This document shows positions 22,215 to 32,175 of a DNA stretch of 64,000 nucleotides, piece after piece (positions within the stretch are counted from its first letter, which is position 1; every line of letters begins with the position of its first letter). The notes below the pieces were generated by a model that was given only the letters and a program-made list of their open reading frames with translations, did no database searches and was not told the origin of the DNA. The position numbers and the translations under genes were made by a program. Origin of the DNA: Triatoma infestans (taxonomy: Eukaryota; Arthropoda; Insecta; Hemiptera; Reduviidae); contig JAAEAF010001072.1 of assembly GCA_011037195.1 (NCBI GenBank), positions 62,001 through 126,000 of the forward strand, read 5' to 3'.

Positions 22215-22398
22215 CCACAAAGGCCCTAATAATCAATGTTTCTGGAAAAGTATTACAAATATAAATGATAGGTTTGTATCACTTCTTTCAGAGATTGAAA
22301 ACAAAAACTTAAGAAAGCTATTCCGCAAAATCGCACTTCCGGTTAACCGGGATAGTCTTCTTGTATTGAAGTGACACTTTAAAACAAAGCTTTAATAT
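22215..22398 (+). repeat. CTTTCTCTTAC repeat fragment
   Basis: ACAAATATAAATGATAGGTTT and AAAATCGCACTTCCGGTTAACC boxes, truncated at the SINE-like unit. Confidence 0.65.
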
Positions 22399-22399
22399 T

Positions 22400-22920
22400 G
22401 CGGTCCTCACGCGCTGGTCTAGTGACTAGAGCAGTCGCCGTTCTTGCGAGAATTCAGAGTTCGATTCCCGTGAGGGCAAAGTCGGTGTTGCCCCAGCATC
22501 GTGATGAAGTGGGAAGCTACAGTTAGTAGCGCCCTAGGTAGCGTAGACCGGAACTAAACGGCGAGGAAACTGCAGCATGCTTACCCTCCCCCTTTTCAAA
22601 TCGCTGTCTGGCAAACCTTGGGCCTTCATGGGCTGTTGCGCCATAAGGATTAATATTACGTCCCTCACCGTTCGGTCAAACGTCCTGACGAAACTTTTGT
22701 AATTTAGAGAGGGGGAGTGATGACGAGCCTCTTTGTACCAGTCTTCGTTCATACATGATCCACCATCGGGCCCAAGCAGATAAGCCTCAACAGCGCTATG
22801 ATGAATGGATAATGAGCCACTAAATCCAATGAGTGGCACCATCACAGCAGCGCTATCTTTGGGATGCATTGGTGGACCTCTTTGAGACCTCTTACATTTA
22901 TATATATATATATATATATG
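22400..22920 (+). mobile_element. Long SINE-like unit with tRNA-related head and TA tail
   Basis: GC-richer than its surroundings. A-box-like GCTGGTCTAGTGACTAGAGC at about 22412 and B-box-like GAGTTCGATTCCCG at about 22457 have pol III promoter spacing. A body of about 430 bp (GCATCGTGATGAAGTGGGAA ... GGGCCTTCATGGGCTG) ends in a (TA)n tract at 22900-22919. A 129-codon minus-strand frame crosses the body but has no recognisable domain; a retroelement body is more likely than a gene. Its 5' end matches none of the other SINEs here. Confidence 0.5.
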
Positions 22921-22929
22921 CATACTAAT

Positions 22930-23545
22930 GGTCGATGTTTAATGTGTTCTAAACAAGGAGATTAAACTTCTGAATTGTTCAAATTTTTTTTTTATTTAAC
23001 TCAGGAAAATCTTTTGAAATAATTGAAGTAACAAAACTTAAATTAATTTCTTTTAATTGAAACCAAAGAGGTCTGAATTATAAAGAAAATAAGAGGTTAT
23101 TTTATGAAGCAGAATTTTCGGATCGGGAGGGGGTGAGGCAAGAAAAAATGGGTTTCTACCCCCTTTTTGTGATGAATAATTTATTCTCTTTTATGAAAGG
23201 AATATATATATAACAAAGTTTAAAATTTAATTTAGTATGAATGAATATTTAATAGAAGATAATGAATGGAAGAGAGAAGATCTTGAAGGCAGTGGCGACA
23301 TAGTGGAGCACTCTGCCGGCGCTAAATTGAATGATGACCCACTTCTTATTCTCTCATTACATTCAGCTTTACATTCCCGGTTGTTTCCGCTCGCCTCAAA
23401 CTGATTACTGCTACTATGTATTTGTCGTTATTACCAACTTCTATTCCATTTAAATTAACCAGCGTGCTAAATAGATTATTCAGTTTCTCATTTACTGAAA
23501 GTGTTTTTTGTATTGAAAATTAAATTAGAGAAAAAAAAACAAATT
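22930..23545. other. Unassigned AT-rich spacer
   Basis: No element or gene recognised. 23285-23400 has slightly higher GC without a coding signal. Confidence 0.4.
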
Positions 23546-23549
23546 TGGT

Positions 23550-24575
23550 ATGAATCTTTCACAAGGCTTTTTCACTTATTGAAATTATTATAATTCAAAA
23601 TAAAAAAATTGTCTTTAAATGAATTCTTTACTAACGTTTGGCATTACATTAATAAAATTGGTGATAGACCTCTTTCAACCTCACCCCCCCCCCAGCAGCG
23701 CTGGTAAAGCTAGTTTAAAGTTTAGCCTAGTTCATAGGTTCCTAAGAGCCCTTCCCTGAAATCAATTTTACGAAAGAATTCCGAAAACTTAATAATTGCA
23801 CTTCCGGTTAATCGATTTTCTTCAAACTTGAATTTCTAATAAGGTTAGGACCATATCTTAATGGTAGAACTATATATTGCATGGAAGTGACATTTGTAGA
23901 GATGATTTAAGGTTCCAAAAAAAATAAATAAATAAATCTTACAAAACCAGGGAGGCATTTACATTGTGGTTAGAAAGTAAACTTTAAAGAAATTCATGGA
24001 GGCCATTTTCAATAAAATCGATGAAAACTGGGAGGTAGGGCATCAGCTATACAAACATATATTTTTTTTTTTTTTTTTGAAGATTCAATGCACTGCGACC
24101 ACCGTGGTCTACCGTGCCACGCCCCTGGGGCTATTGGTGAAACTCTCACCTAGTTCCAAGTTGAGATCTGTGAGAAATCTCAAAATCTTGGAAGACCATT
24201 CGCTAAAAATATTGTTTCCTTACTTAGAGCACCACTTAACACTTGTATTTCCGGTGAAAACTCAATTTCGAAAATTAGACATGATTGCAATATTCGCTGT
24301 TACCAGAAGTAAGAGAGGAAGTAAAAAGTTGATAGGGTGTTATTTTCGGTTCACGGTTTTGAGCGAAACTTGGGTGTCAGATACGATGGCGTTACCTCCT
24401 CAGTGAAACGTGAGTTCTAAACTTTCTTTTATTTTTCTGTGTGTTTCTGATCTTTGTTCCAAACTCATATATATCCATTCGTTTAAAGCATTTCTTCGCA
24501 CTCAGGGGACTTAAAAACCATGAATTCGCTTAACCAGAAAGTAAAAAAATTAACACGGCATTCCCTAATCCGTAA
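23550..24575 (+). repeat. CTTTCTCTTAC repeat fragments split by a poly(T)-bearing insert
   Basis: Boxes GCACTTCCGGTTAATCGATTTTC at about 23800, ATTTCCGGTGAAAACTCAATTTCG at about 24250 and the terminal AAGTAAGAGAGGAAGTAAAAAG at about 24308. A 17-T run at 24062-24078 followed by GC-rich sequence to about 24150 looks like the poly(A) end of a minus-strand retroelement fragment. A third fragment (GGCGTTACCTCCTCAG...GCACTCAGGGGACTTAAAAACC) follows at 24340-24575. Confidence 0.55.
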
Positions 24576-24579
24576 ATAT

Positions 24580-25115
24580 AGAGATTTGCTTGTATTGTTT
24601 CGTCCTCAAATGAGTGTGACAGAAAAAACCTATTTTAATTAACTGGTTTAAATTGATTCACAACAGATATTAGCTATTCTTTGAGCCCTACTAAATGTGG
24701 TCTTGGTTTTCCACACACAAGAATGAAAACATCACATGTCTTTCCACTTTCTAATTGGTTAAGTTTCTTCGAACTTCAATTTTTTTTATATATGTCAGTG
24801 ATAAGGTTTATTTATATGTAGTTCAGCTATTAGTTTAGTAGAAGTTTGGTTTGGCCACTACTAGAGTGCATTGCAGGTGACTATTGAACTATGTATTTCG
24901 AAATTATTACAGAATTCTACGCATAAAGCGCATGACTAACAAGTAATAATAATTTAGCAAGAACTCTAGAAAATATTAGTCTCTCTGGCATATTTTTCTG
25001 CATTAGAACTCGCTTTTAATATCTATAGTACATTGATAATAAATGTGGACACTTCCACGACTTTCTACTCCTCTTAATGCTGAATTATATGACTTAATTA
25101 CATGAATTAATTATA
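24580..25115. other. Unassigned AT-rich spacer
   Basis: No recognised gene, RNA or mobile element. Confidence 0.4.
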
Positions 25116-25119
25116 TGAA

Positions 25120-25970
25120 TTATGAGTAAAAAAGTTTATGACAGATTTTTTAATTACAAATTTTCGTAACACACATATACAGATGGTGGGGAGCCAAGTG
25201 CCTTCCTTATCAACCAAGGTCACCCCCCCTCCCAAGTTAGGTAGAATATATAACATTGCAAGCGAGCGCCAATAATATTTGTCAAACACATTTGAATTTT
25301 GACGTCTCAGATTCCTCAGAGCCACTTTAAATCAATTTTTTTCAAAAAAATATTACAAATAAAAGTGATTGGTTTATATCTGTGCAGTTAGTATGCCAAG
25401 TTTAAAGGAAATCGTTTTCGAGAAAATTCCAAAAAACTCAAAAATCTATTCTGAAAAATCGCACATTCTGTTAACTGAATTTCTTCAAATCTGGAATTCT
25501 CTCAATGCTTCTAATGTGTATTAATATTATGTAGGTGGTAGAACCATATATTATACTGAACTGGTACTTTAGAAGAAAGCAGAACGCTACTGTTTACCCC
25601 CAAACACTCCACACAGTCAATTCCGGGAAAATGTTTCAAATAAAAGTGATAGATATTTATGTGTACACGGGATAGTACACCAAGTTTAAAGAAAATACGT
25701 AGTTGAAGCCACTTTCGAGTAAATCGTGAAAACTGAAAAAAAAAAAAAATCATTCACTAATGTTGCAACTTTCAGTAGATGGATAATGCCCGAAATCTTC
25801 GTATCTGATGCAGCGATAGTACCTAAACGGAATACAAAGTTTGGGCTACTTAAGGCTTTTCGTTTTTGAGATATTCTGTTAATATACACAGATGAGATTT
25901 CTAGATAAACAGTCAATTTTGAAAACTTCATCAAGTTCGAAATACTTTCTTTTTTCAATGGTACAAGAGA
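25120..25970 (+). repeat. CTTTCTCTTAC repeat, long main-variant copy
   Basis: The two internal homologous blocks are well preserved: CAAATAAAAGTGATTGG at 25356 and CAAATAAAAGTGATAG at 25637, 281 bp apart. Both are followed by GTTTAAAGxAAATxCG, a CGAGxAAATxx box and a C-T-xTTCxGTTxx-TGxA box. The terminal hairpin has decayed. Confidence 0.7.
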
Positions 25971-25979
25971 CTCAAACTA

Positions 25980-26395
25980 CAGTCAAATTAATTCCTCTTG
26001 TCCTAATTAATACAGCTTCCTGGATACCAATTCCAGTTTCTTTATCAAAATTGGCCATCTATTGATAATTCCTCAAGATATTTCTATAAACATGTGTAGT
26101 ATTCAAATAGTTTTTCAAAAACCTGCCATATTTTGTCGGAGGGGGGGGGGGACGTCAGCGCGCTCTCTGCTTGACTGGAATTAATAGATTTTGAGAGACT
26201 TTCTACTTTTGACTTTCGTAACCAGTTTTGTAATTACGTAATGTTTGTTTCGTAAGTTTCGTAATTACGATTGTGAGTTTTGTTTTGTGATAGATATTTT
26301 TTGTTTTTGTGACGGCCTAATAAAATGTTCTGCAAGATTTTCTCTAAATAAAAACCATACTCAATTTTATCTGTCAATTTGTAGCGCTAGAAAGA
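25980..26395. other. Unassigned spacer with a G-run
   Basis: A run of 10 G at about 26141. A 79-codon plus frame at 26245-26484 is low complexity. Nothing recognised. Confidence 0.4.
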
Positions 26396-26399
26396 CAGT

Positions 26400-27060
26400 T
26401 TCATTTATTACGTTTTTCAGTTCATTGTTGACCAGTTTTCTTCTAACTTTGGAATTTTATTTTATTTTATTTTTTTATTTATAATATTTACAATTTGTAA
26501 TAATGCAATAAGTAAATGTGAGCATAGATAAATGTGGCTTGAAGGAGGTGGCCTATGCCACCCTTCCTTGTTACTCCTCTTCCTGTGACAGGAACTCCCT
26601 TGGCCTCTAGCATTCAGACGTCTGGGAGGACTCCCACGAATGGTTAGGGAGGACAGGTTTGTGACGTGCGGGCTCATGTGTGTTCCTAGTTTGCTTATAG
26701 AATCTTTTGTAAAGTTGCTGTGTTAAGTCGTGTACAAATGGGATTTGTAGGTCAGTATGTAGCGTCATGTTAGAAACATAGCATGGGCATTGTGTGATTG
26801 TTCGCAGTATCTTGTTGAGTATGGCTTGTACCCGTTTAGTGTGTGTCGGTTTGGTAGTCCCCAGAGTTATAGTCCAAATTGGTCTTATTATGCGATTTGC
26901 AAATTTGAACTCAATTTTCCTTAAATAAGATATATATACCCTCTATACCTATAGAATCATACAGTATATTGAAATGACATAGACGGCAACCGAAAATCGT
27001 ACTCCCCCCTACTAAAATAATTATTCTCGTTAAAAAGGCTTTAATTAAAAAAAATTTAAA
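26400..27060 (+). repeat. CTTTCTCTTAC repeat interrupted by a Jockey LINE fragment
   Basis: ACCAGTTTTCTTCTAACTTTGGAATTTT (to about 26456) and, after the insert, ATAGAATCATACAGTATATTGAAATGAC (about 26945-26972) are adjacent boxes in uninterrupted copies such as 25490-25570. Confidence 0.55.
26456..26905 (-). mobile_element. 5'-truncated Jockey-clade LINE
   Basis: Minus-strand translation gives RPIWTITLGTT..., then ILNKILRTITQCPCYVSNMT and LHTDLQIPFVHD..LYKRFY. This is the hallmark C-terminal extension after the RT domain in Jockey-clade ORF2 (L(R/K)xITNAPWYVxNxxLHxDLxIPxV). Stops follow farther down. The 3' end, on the left side, is A/T-rich (26456-26500), as expected for an A-rich LINE tail. 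Only the last ~130 codons remain. Confidence 0.8.
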
Positions 27061-27063
27061 AAA

Positions 27064-28036
27064 TCTGGTATGAAACACTCACACGAACTTTCTTTACTGA
27101 AATTTGCCGAATTAAAATTGACACATTTTCTTTAAACTAATAATTTGTACTAAATGTTTGCTTATCTTAAATTTTATATTAATAGCAGAATGTAGTCTGA
27201 ATAAAATGGCTTGTTTGCGGGAAACAACCTCTCCACTCCTAAACTTATTTAAATGAAGTTTCTCGAAAAATGTTTCAAACCAATGTGTCAGGCCTCTGTT
27301 TTCTTAGTTTATATGACAAATTTAATGAAATCCGTCTGTGTTTTTACGGAGAAAAATGCGGTAAAAAAACTGTTCAGTAAAAACGCACTTTCGGTCAACT
27401 GATATTCTTTAACTCGACATTTTGGCAACATATGTTTAAATGATAAAATTGTATTATAAACTAAAATAGTACTTTAGATGAAAACATAACTCACATCTCA
27501 TTCTCAAAAGCCACCTTGAATAAATTTTCTTGAGTGAAATGTTTTAATGAAAACTTGTAGCTCTGTGTGTGTGTAATTGATATACCAAGTTTAAAAAAAT
27601 CGTAGGAGTCGTTTTCAAGAAAATCATGAAAAACTGAAGAAAAACATTCAGTCAAACATAACGTCACACTTCCGGTTGATGGATTTGGCCGGAAAACATC
27701 GTGTCTGATGCGGTGGTAGTGTCTAAACGGAATACCAAATTTGAGCTTTCTGGACTTTTCGTTTTGGAGTTATTCTGTTAAAACGCTTACATATATGTTC
27801 ACACTGACACATATACACAGACACATAAATATATATATATTTGTATATATATACATAGGTATGTGACATAGGTATATGATACAGAGGTGTGTGTATACAT
27901 ATATATCTTTTTCAAATATTTGCTGAAAACATTTTTTCGTGTTCAGGGACCCGAGAACATGCATTTCTGGTAAAAAGTCAATTTGGAAAATCTATCACGA
28001 TCGCAGTACTTTTACTAGGAGTGAGAGAAAGTAAAA
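27064..28036 (+). repeat. CTTTCTCTTAC repeat, full-length variant B copy
   Basis: Begins TCTGGTATGAAACACTCACA at 27064 and ends GGAGTGAGAGAAAGTAAAAC at 28034. It holds the variant-specific TACGGAGAAAAATGCGGTAAAAAAAC and CATTTTGGCAACATATG. A complex CA/TA microsatellite (27785-27855) fills the position of the TTTTGTTCACACACAC box. One of the best copies for building a consensus. Confidence 0.8.
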
Positions 28037-28139
28037 CTCGCCGAAAGAGTTCAAACTTGATATTTCGTTTTAATTTCTATGTCAAGGACCTTACAATAAT
28101 GTTTTGTTCAAAATGGTCAACTATGTCAAATAATTGATT

Positions 28140-28440
28140 TTATTTAATAATTTTATCTGACGATTTTCTTAAAAACGATTCCAATGATTTTCTATTAACT
28201 TGGTACACTAACTACACACACACACACACATATATATTATTTTTTAGGCTTCCGCGGCCATTTTCATGAAAAACACTTGAGTTGCCACCACTCGTTGCTC
28301 CATTAGCTTTCAAGGTATTCTGTAGTTGTGATCTAGTAAGGTGGGCCCTTGCTATGAGATTGTAATCTCCATAAACAATAAAGATTTATTCATTCATTCA
28401 ATCTGCAATCAGGGAAAGTCGTGTAAATATTTCACACCAG
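28140..28440. repeat. Composite: reverse CTTTCTCTTAC fragments around a CCGCGGCCATTTTCATG element
   Basis: 28150-28240 (CTTAAAAACGATTCCAATGATTTTC, then a CA tract) and 28405-28440 (GGAAAGTCGTGTAAATATTTCACACCAG) are reverse-orientation pieces. Between them, 28246-28402 carries TTCCGCGGCCATTTTCATGAAA and ends in CAATAAAGATTTATTCATTCATTCAAT, an (ATTC)n tail typical of some LINE/SINE 3' ends. The middle piece may therefore be a short retroelement inserted into the outer repeat. Confidence 0.5.
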
Positions 28441-28445
28441 ATTAT

Positions 28446-28770
28446 TTTTACTTCCTCCACAACTTATTCATTCCATAAACACTAAAAAAACCAGTAACAT
28501 TTATGAATATTAGTGTGAAATTAATGTAAAATAGTGAAAGTCATGACAATAAATAGTTAATAAAGTTTATTAAGAAAAACAATTCTCCAATAAATAAAAA
28601 ATGGTAAAGTTGTGTGTGTGTGTGTGTGCTTATTAATTTAATTAATACTTAATTGCTGCCACTATTGTGTGAAAACAATTCTCTGTTTATTTTATAACAT
28701 CTATTATAATATATATATATTAATGATTGCAAATTCTGTAGTTAAGAATATTCTGGTTAGAAGTAATCAT
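28446..28770. other. Unassigned AT-rich spacer with TG microsatellite
   Basis: (TG)n at 28612-28628. No gene recognised. Confidence 0.4.
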
Positions 28771-28807
28771 CAGAGAAATTTCCGTGATAGCCTTTTTTTT
28801 TCTTGTA

Positions 28808-28850
28808 GTCATCGACCGGTTTCGGGTGTTCGCCTATCATCAGGATGTTT
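28808..28850 (-). ncRNA. Hammerhead-ribozyme-like motif (type I order)
   Basis: On the minus strand: CATC, CTGATGA, a segment able to form a short hairpin (AGGCGAACACC), CGAAAC, CGGTC, GATGAC. CTGATGA and GAAA are the two conserved hammerhead core strings, and GTC is the classical cleavage triplet. CATC before the core pairs with GATG after GTC, giving stem I of 4 bp. Stem III is only ACC/GGT with no loop, so a monomer should be weak. Activity would need pairing between two copies, as known for other hammerheads with minimal stem III. One extra T before stem II departs from the consensus. Confidence 0.5.
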
Positions 28851-28970
28851 TTGTCAAAACAGTGTGATAACATAGACTTGCACAGAGCAAATTCAGTTAA
28901 TACACCAAGTGTATTACTAGAGTGTGAATGCTCTGGTGCAAGTCTATATTATCACACTGTTTTGACTAAA

Positions 28971-29014
28971 ATATCCTGAAGATGGGCGAACGCCGGAAAC
29001 CGGGTCGATGACCA
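28971..29014 (+). ncRNA. Hammerhead-like motif, mirrored copy
   Basis: ATATC, CTGAAGA, TGGGCGAACGCC, GGAAAC, CGGGTC, GATGAC. Position 7 of the core is free to vary, so CTGAAGA is acceptable. An extra G before GAAAC and one in GGGTC make this arm more degenerate than its partner at 28808-28850. Confidence 0.4.
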
Positions 29015-29129
29015 CAAAAAGAAGCAGGCTATCACGGAAAATATCTCAGATGCTTTCTAGCTTTGCGGAATCAGATAACTGGCTGACAAAAATTAGATTA
29101 TTCTCGGCAGTAACGGTAAGTACACTTTC

Positions 29130-30080
29130 CATTTGTCAGAGGTACGGGGTCAATCTTTTGCAGACTATGTGGAGTGTGCTCAACCATTTTTTACATCAAT
29201 ATTATTTTGATTTGTCTGTGAGCCCTACGCTATCTAAAGCACCACTGGGCCCATACAGCTAGTCCAAGAGAAACAATAACAAGCCGGTTCTAGAACAAAT
29301 ATGCAGAACCGGGTCTAACCCGTCCAAGATTCACCGCAGTTCAAACAAATCGGACAGTAACCTTAGAGGGAAATAGCTCTTCTACAGACATCCTGTTCCG
29401 ACCAAAAGAGCTGAACCTAATTTCCTAGCAATCCAAGTAATCTGTCATAAGATGGATGGGTGTTTCCTCCTCTCTCTCACAGACTCTACAAAACGGATCC
29501 GACATGAGTCCCATTACTTAGAGGTGTCTCCATAAACCACAAAGCCCAGTAAGTGATGCAGCCAGATGCCTGAGAGAGTTCCGTGAAAGACAGAGCAACA
29601 TGTCACTAATAGCCCTATCCGCACCCACAGTGAGCATCTTGGACTGCCGATAACCCACTGAGCTCATCCAAAGGGATGAGTGCTGCGAAACTATCCATGA
29701 CTGGAAGTTGTTTAAAGACACACTGGCAGATTAGAGAGAGAGTGAGAGGAATCTAATTTGGAAAACCCCATCTACCAAAAATTCCCATATGACCTGTTTC
29801 CTAGACAAGAAGCACATATTTCAAAGAAAAAAGCTCTTCCAGTCTTTTAGAACATTCTAGTACCAACGTGGAAGTGAAGACACAAAAACTCAGCGCCTTC
29901 AACGCCGCTTGACTGTCTGAGCAGATAAAAACACCAAGTTTAAGTTAGTGTTAGTAATGTCTAATCCAAAATACAACAAACAATAGCATAAAACTCAGTC
30001 TGGAAACAGTGGTCCATTCACCAAGAATAAATCAATGTTACAATTACCAGTCTGTACTCTGAACTCTCTTATAAGTTTGG
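29130..30080 (-). pseudogene. LINE fragment: RNase H and C-terminal zinc domain
   Basis: The minus strand reads, right to left, TEFYAIVCCI (about 30000, the second acidic block), SDSQAALKALS (about 29915-29885), then LSRNSLRHLAASLTGLCGLW and a CRVCEREEETPIHLM block (about 29490-29450) with C-x2-C...H. This is the RNase H - ITGH - zinc-knuckle tail of RNase H-bearing LINE ORF2 proteins. Frames shift several times and stops occur, so it is dead. A related 3' end lies on the plus strand at 30530-30730. It differs from the full-length LINE at 35-40 kb, so it is another family. Confidence 0.7.
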
Positions 30081-30089
30081 AAACCCGGC

Positions 30090-30525
30090 AACTGCATAAT
30101 AAATATAAAATATTTAAACCAATGTTAAACAATGAGGAAGAAATTATTGCTAAATGTGCAGCCAGATGAGCTTCCATGACTTTGTTATAACCAACAAAGA
30201 AAATTGATATAGATTCACCAAATATGCCTTACAACTGGAGTCGAGAATTGCGACATTATGTAACAACAATAGGCGCTGAAGACCTTCGGCACGGCCATAA
30301 TGAAGAACAATGACGAACAAACAATTCTATCTACATTTTAGAGAAAAAGGGAAACCATTTGATTATCAAAGACATTGAGTCCGCTATTAACGGTAACTTT
30401 TAACATTTTCTATAAAGCTATTTTGGGAAATGGGGAAGCAGATTTTAGGATTATTATATACATTTATTAATACGTTACGTATACCCAGCCATCTTAATTG
30501 CTTGGGTTGTGAAGAAATTAGGTTC
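30090..30525. other. Unassigned spacer between two related LINE ends
   Basis: No recognised gene. It may hold diverged LINE sequence, which I could not translate convincingly. Confidence 0.35.
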
Positions 30526-30529
30526 TTCA

Positions 30530-30730
30530 CTTGGGTTGTGAGGAAATTGGTCGGAACAGGATGTCTGTGGAAGAGTTTCAGCTCATTCCATTTTAAAGTT
30601 ATTGTCCGATTTGTTCGGATTATGGTGAATCTTAGATGGGTTAGATCGGGCTCTGGATTTTTGTTCTAAACCCGGTTTGTTGTAGTTTTTCTTTGGTGTA
30701 GCTATATGTGGGCCCAATGGGGCTTTGGAT
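30530..30730 (+). mobile_element. 3' end of the same LINE family, opposite orientation
   Basis: GGTCGGAACAGGATGTCTGT, TTACTGTCCGATTTGTT-like, GGTGAATCTTxGAxGGGTTAGA and GGGCCCAATGGxGCTTT match the reverse complement of 29230-29440 in the same order. Only the C-terminal and 3' UTR part is present. Confidence 0.65.
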
Positions 30731-30889
30731 AGGGTTTGGTCCCTCCCCACAGTTGAATAATAATATAAGCTAAGAATAGTCTGTCAATTACGGGAAACAC
30801 AATAGCCGGGTTAATTATAGAAATTACTCAGCTTCCAGCTGGACTCTCCCTGTGCATTATGTAAGGGCAAATAATTTTCTGAAAGAACA

Positions 30890-31310
30890 CTTTTTATTAA
30901 TATTTTTAGGGATTGATATACATATACATATACAAAATATCTCAAAAACGAAAATCGCAGACGCTCAACTTGGTGTTTCTTTAGGTACCAGCCAGCCGTA
31001 TTTTTGTGAAAAAAATCCGGAAGTCCAACTTTACTCATTTTTTTTTGTTCACTTGTGCGATTTTTTTCGAAAACGGTTCCAACGGTTTTCTTTAAATTTC
31101 ATATACTATGCAAGTACATCGATACCTATCACTTTTTTTTTCTTTTTAACATTTTTCTGTAAAAATTGGTGTTAGTGCTGGAGATTAGGTGGAGGGCCTG
31201 TCGGTTAGGTTTAAACTTAAAATTGCAACAAACTGGAATGCCCTTGCTGTGGGATACAGAAGGCGCCAATTTTCTTTTTGTCGTGTGAGCGTTTCACACC
31301 AGATTTTTTT
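30890..31310 (-). repeat. CTTTCTCTTAC repeat, 5' portion
   Basis: AAAATATCTCAAAAACGAAAATCGCAG box, CGGAAGTCCAACTTTACTCA box, then the terminus GTGTGAGCGTTTCACACCAG (31283-31302) and a T-run. Confidence 0.7.
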
Positions 31311-31312
31311 TT

Positions 31313-31950
31313 TCTGTAGTTTTGAAGGTTACTCTAACAAGTGTCAGTATTCTATTTTGTAAAATTATACAGACCCTTTAAATTCTTTGACCTTTTTTTT
31401 TGTGGGAGAAGAAGACTACGTCTGTTTTATGTCCATTATAATTTTTGTTCAACATTTCCTAATTAGATAGTAGTATACAGTACTTTACTTATTACTATCT
31501 GTATTTGTACATTACTATAGCTATTATATACTGTTGTGTTTATTTATATGTTTATACAGTACCACCTTATATTTACATACAAGGTCATACATTTATTAAA
31601 ATAAAGGTCAAACACGGCTGATAATATAAATGTGAATGAATGAAAATTGAACCTGAATCAATAACTAAAAATGTGTATTGTGTTTTTTCGTAAAGTTGGT
31701 CAAGGTTTGTAAAAGGACAGTTACATGTCTAGTTCTGTTTTCTATTTTAGAATTATAGGCTGGAAAAAAAAAATTGTCTACACTGTATGGTAGAGCCCTC
31801 TGTCAGCGTTCAACAATACTTGTAATTCCAGTTTAAAGTTAAATCTTTAATCATAGATTGCTTAGATATGCCTTCCTAAATTAAATTTTGTCCAGAACAA
31901 ATACATGAAAAGTTTTTATTTTAAAGAAAAATGGACTTTCCGCTTTTCTA
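31313..31950. other. Unassigned AT-rich spacer
   Basis: TATATA/TTTATA-rich tract at 31440-31580. Nothing recognised. Confidence 0.4.
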
Positions 31951-31954
31951 CGTC

Positions 31955-32135
31955 AGAAAACTCTACAATATAAATTTTCCTGGGAAAAAATGTTTCAGAT
32001 AAAAGTACTAGGCCTTTATGCTTATTTTATAGAAAATTAAGTGGAAACGTTCTCGAGAAAATCGCAACAAAATAACTACTACACCACAGTTCTTTGATGC
32101 TTCTCGCGCTCTTACAGCCGTAAGAGAAAGTAAAA
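31955..32135 (+). repeat. CTTTCTCTTAC repeat, deleted copy
   Basis: AATGTTTCAGATAAAAGTACTAGG block fused almost directly to the terminal hairpin TCGCGCTCTTACAGCCGTAAGAGAAAGTAAAAA at 32104-32136. An internal deletion leaves a unit of about 180 bp. Confidence 0.7.
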
Positions 32136-32175
32136 ACAAAAAATAATATAACCTTTGCAAATTAATGTCCGCGTT

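Larger units (their letters stand above)
28781..29043. mobile_element. Hammerhead-bearing inverted-dimer element, subfamily E
   Basis: TCCGTGATAGCC at the left end and GGCTATCACGGAAA at the right are inverse, and the arms (about 28781-28890 and 28935-29043) match almost throughout, for example CAGTGTGATAACATAGACTT against AGTCTATATTATCACACTG. The loop is about 45 bp. Both arms carry a hammerhead-like core in opposite orientations, and the ~110-bp arms would snap into a long hairpin when transcribed. Outside the core it shares no sequence with copies A-D, so it is a separate subfamily. No clear target duplication. Confidence 0.7.
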
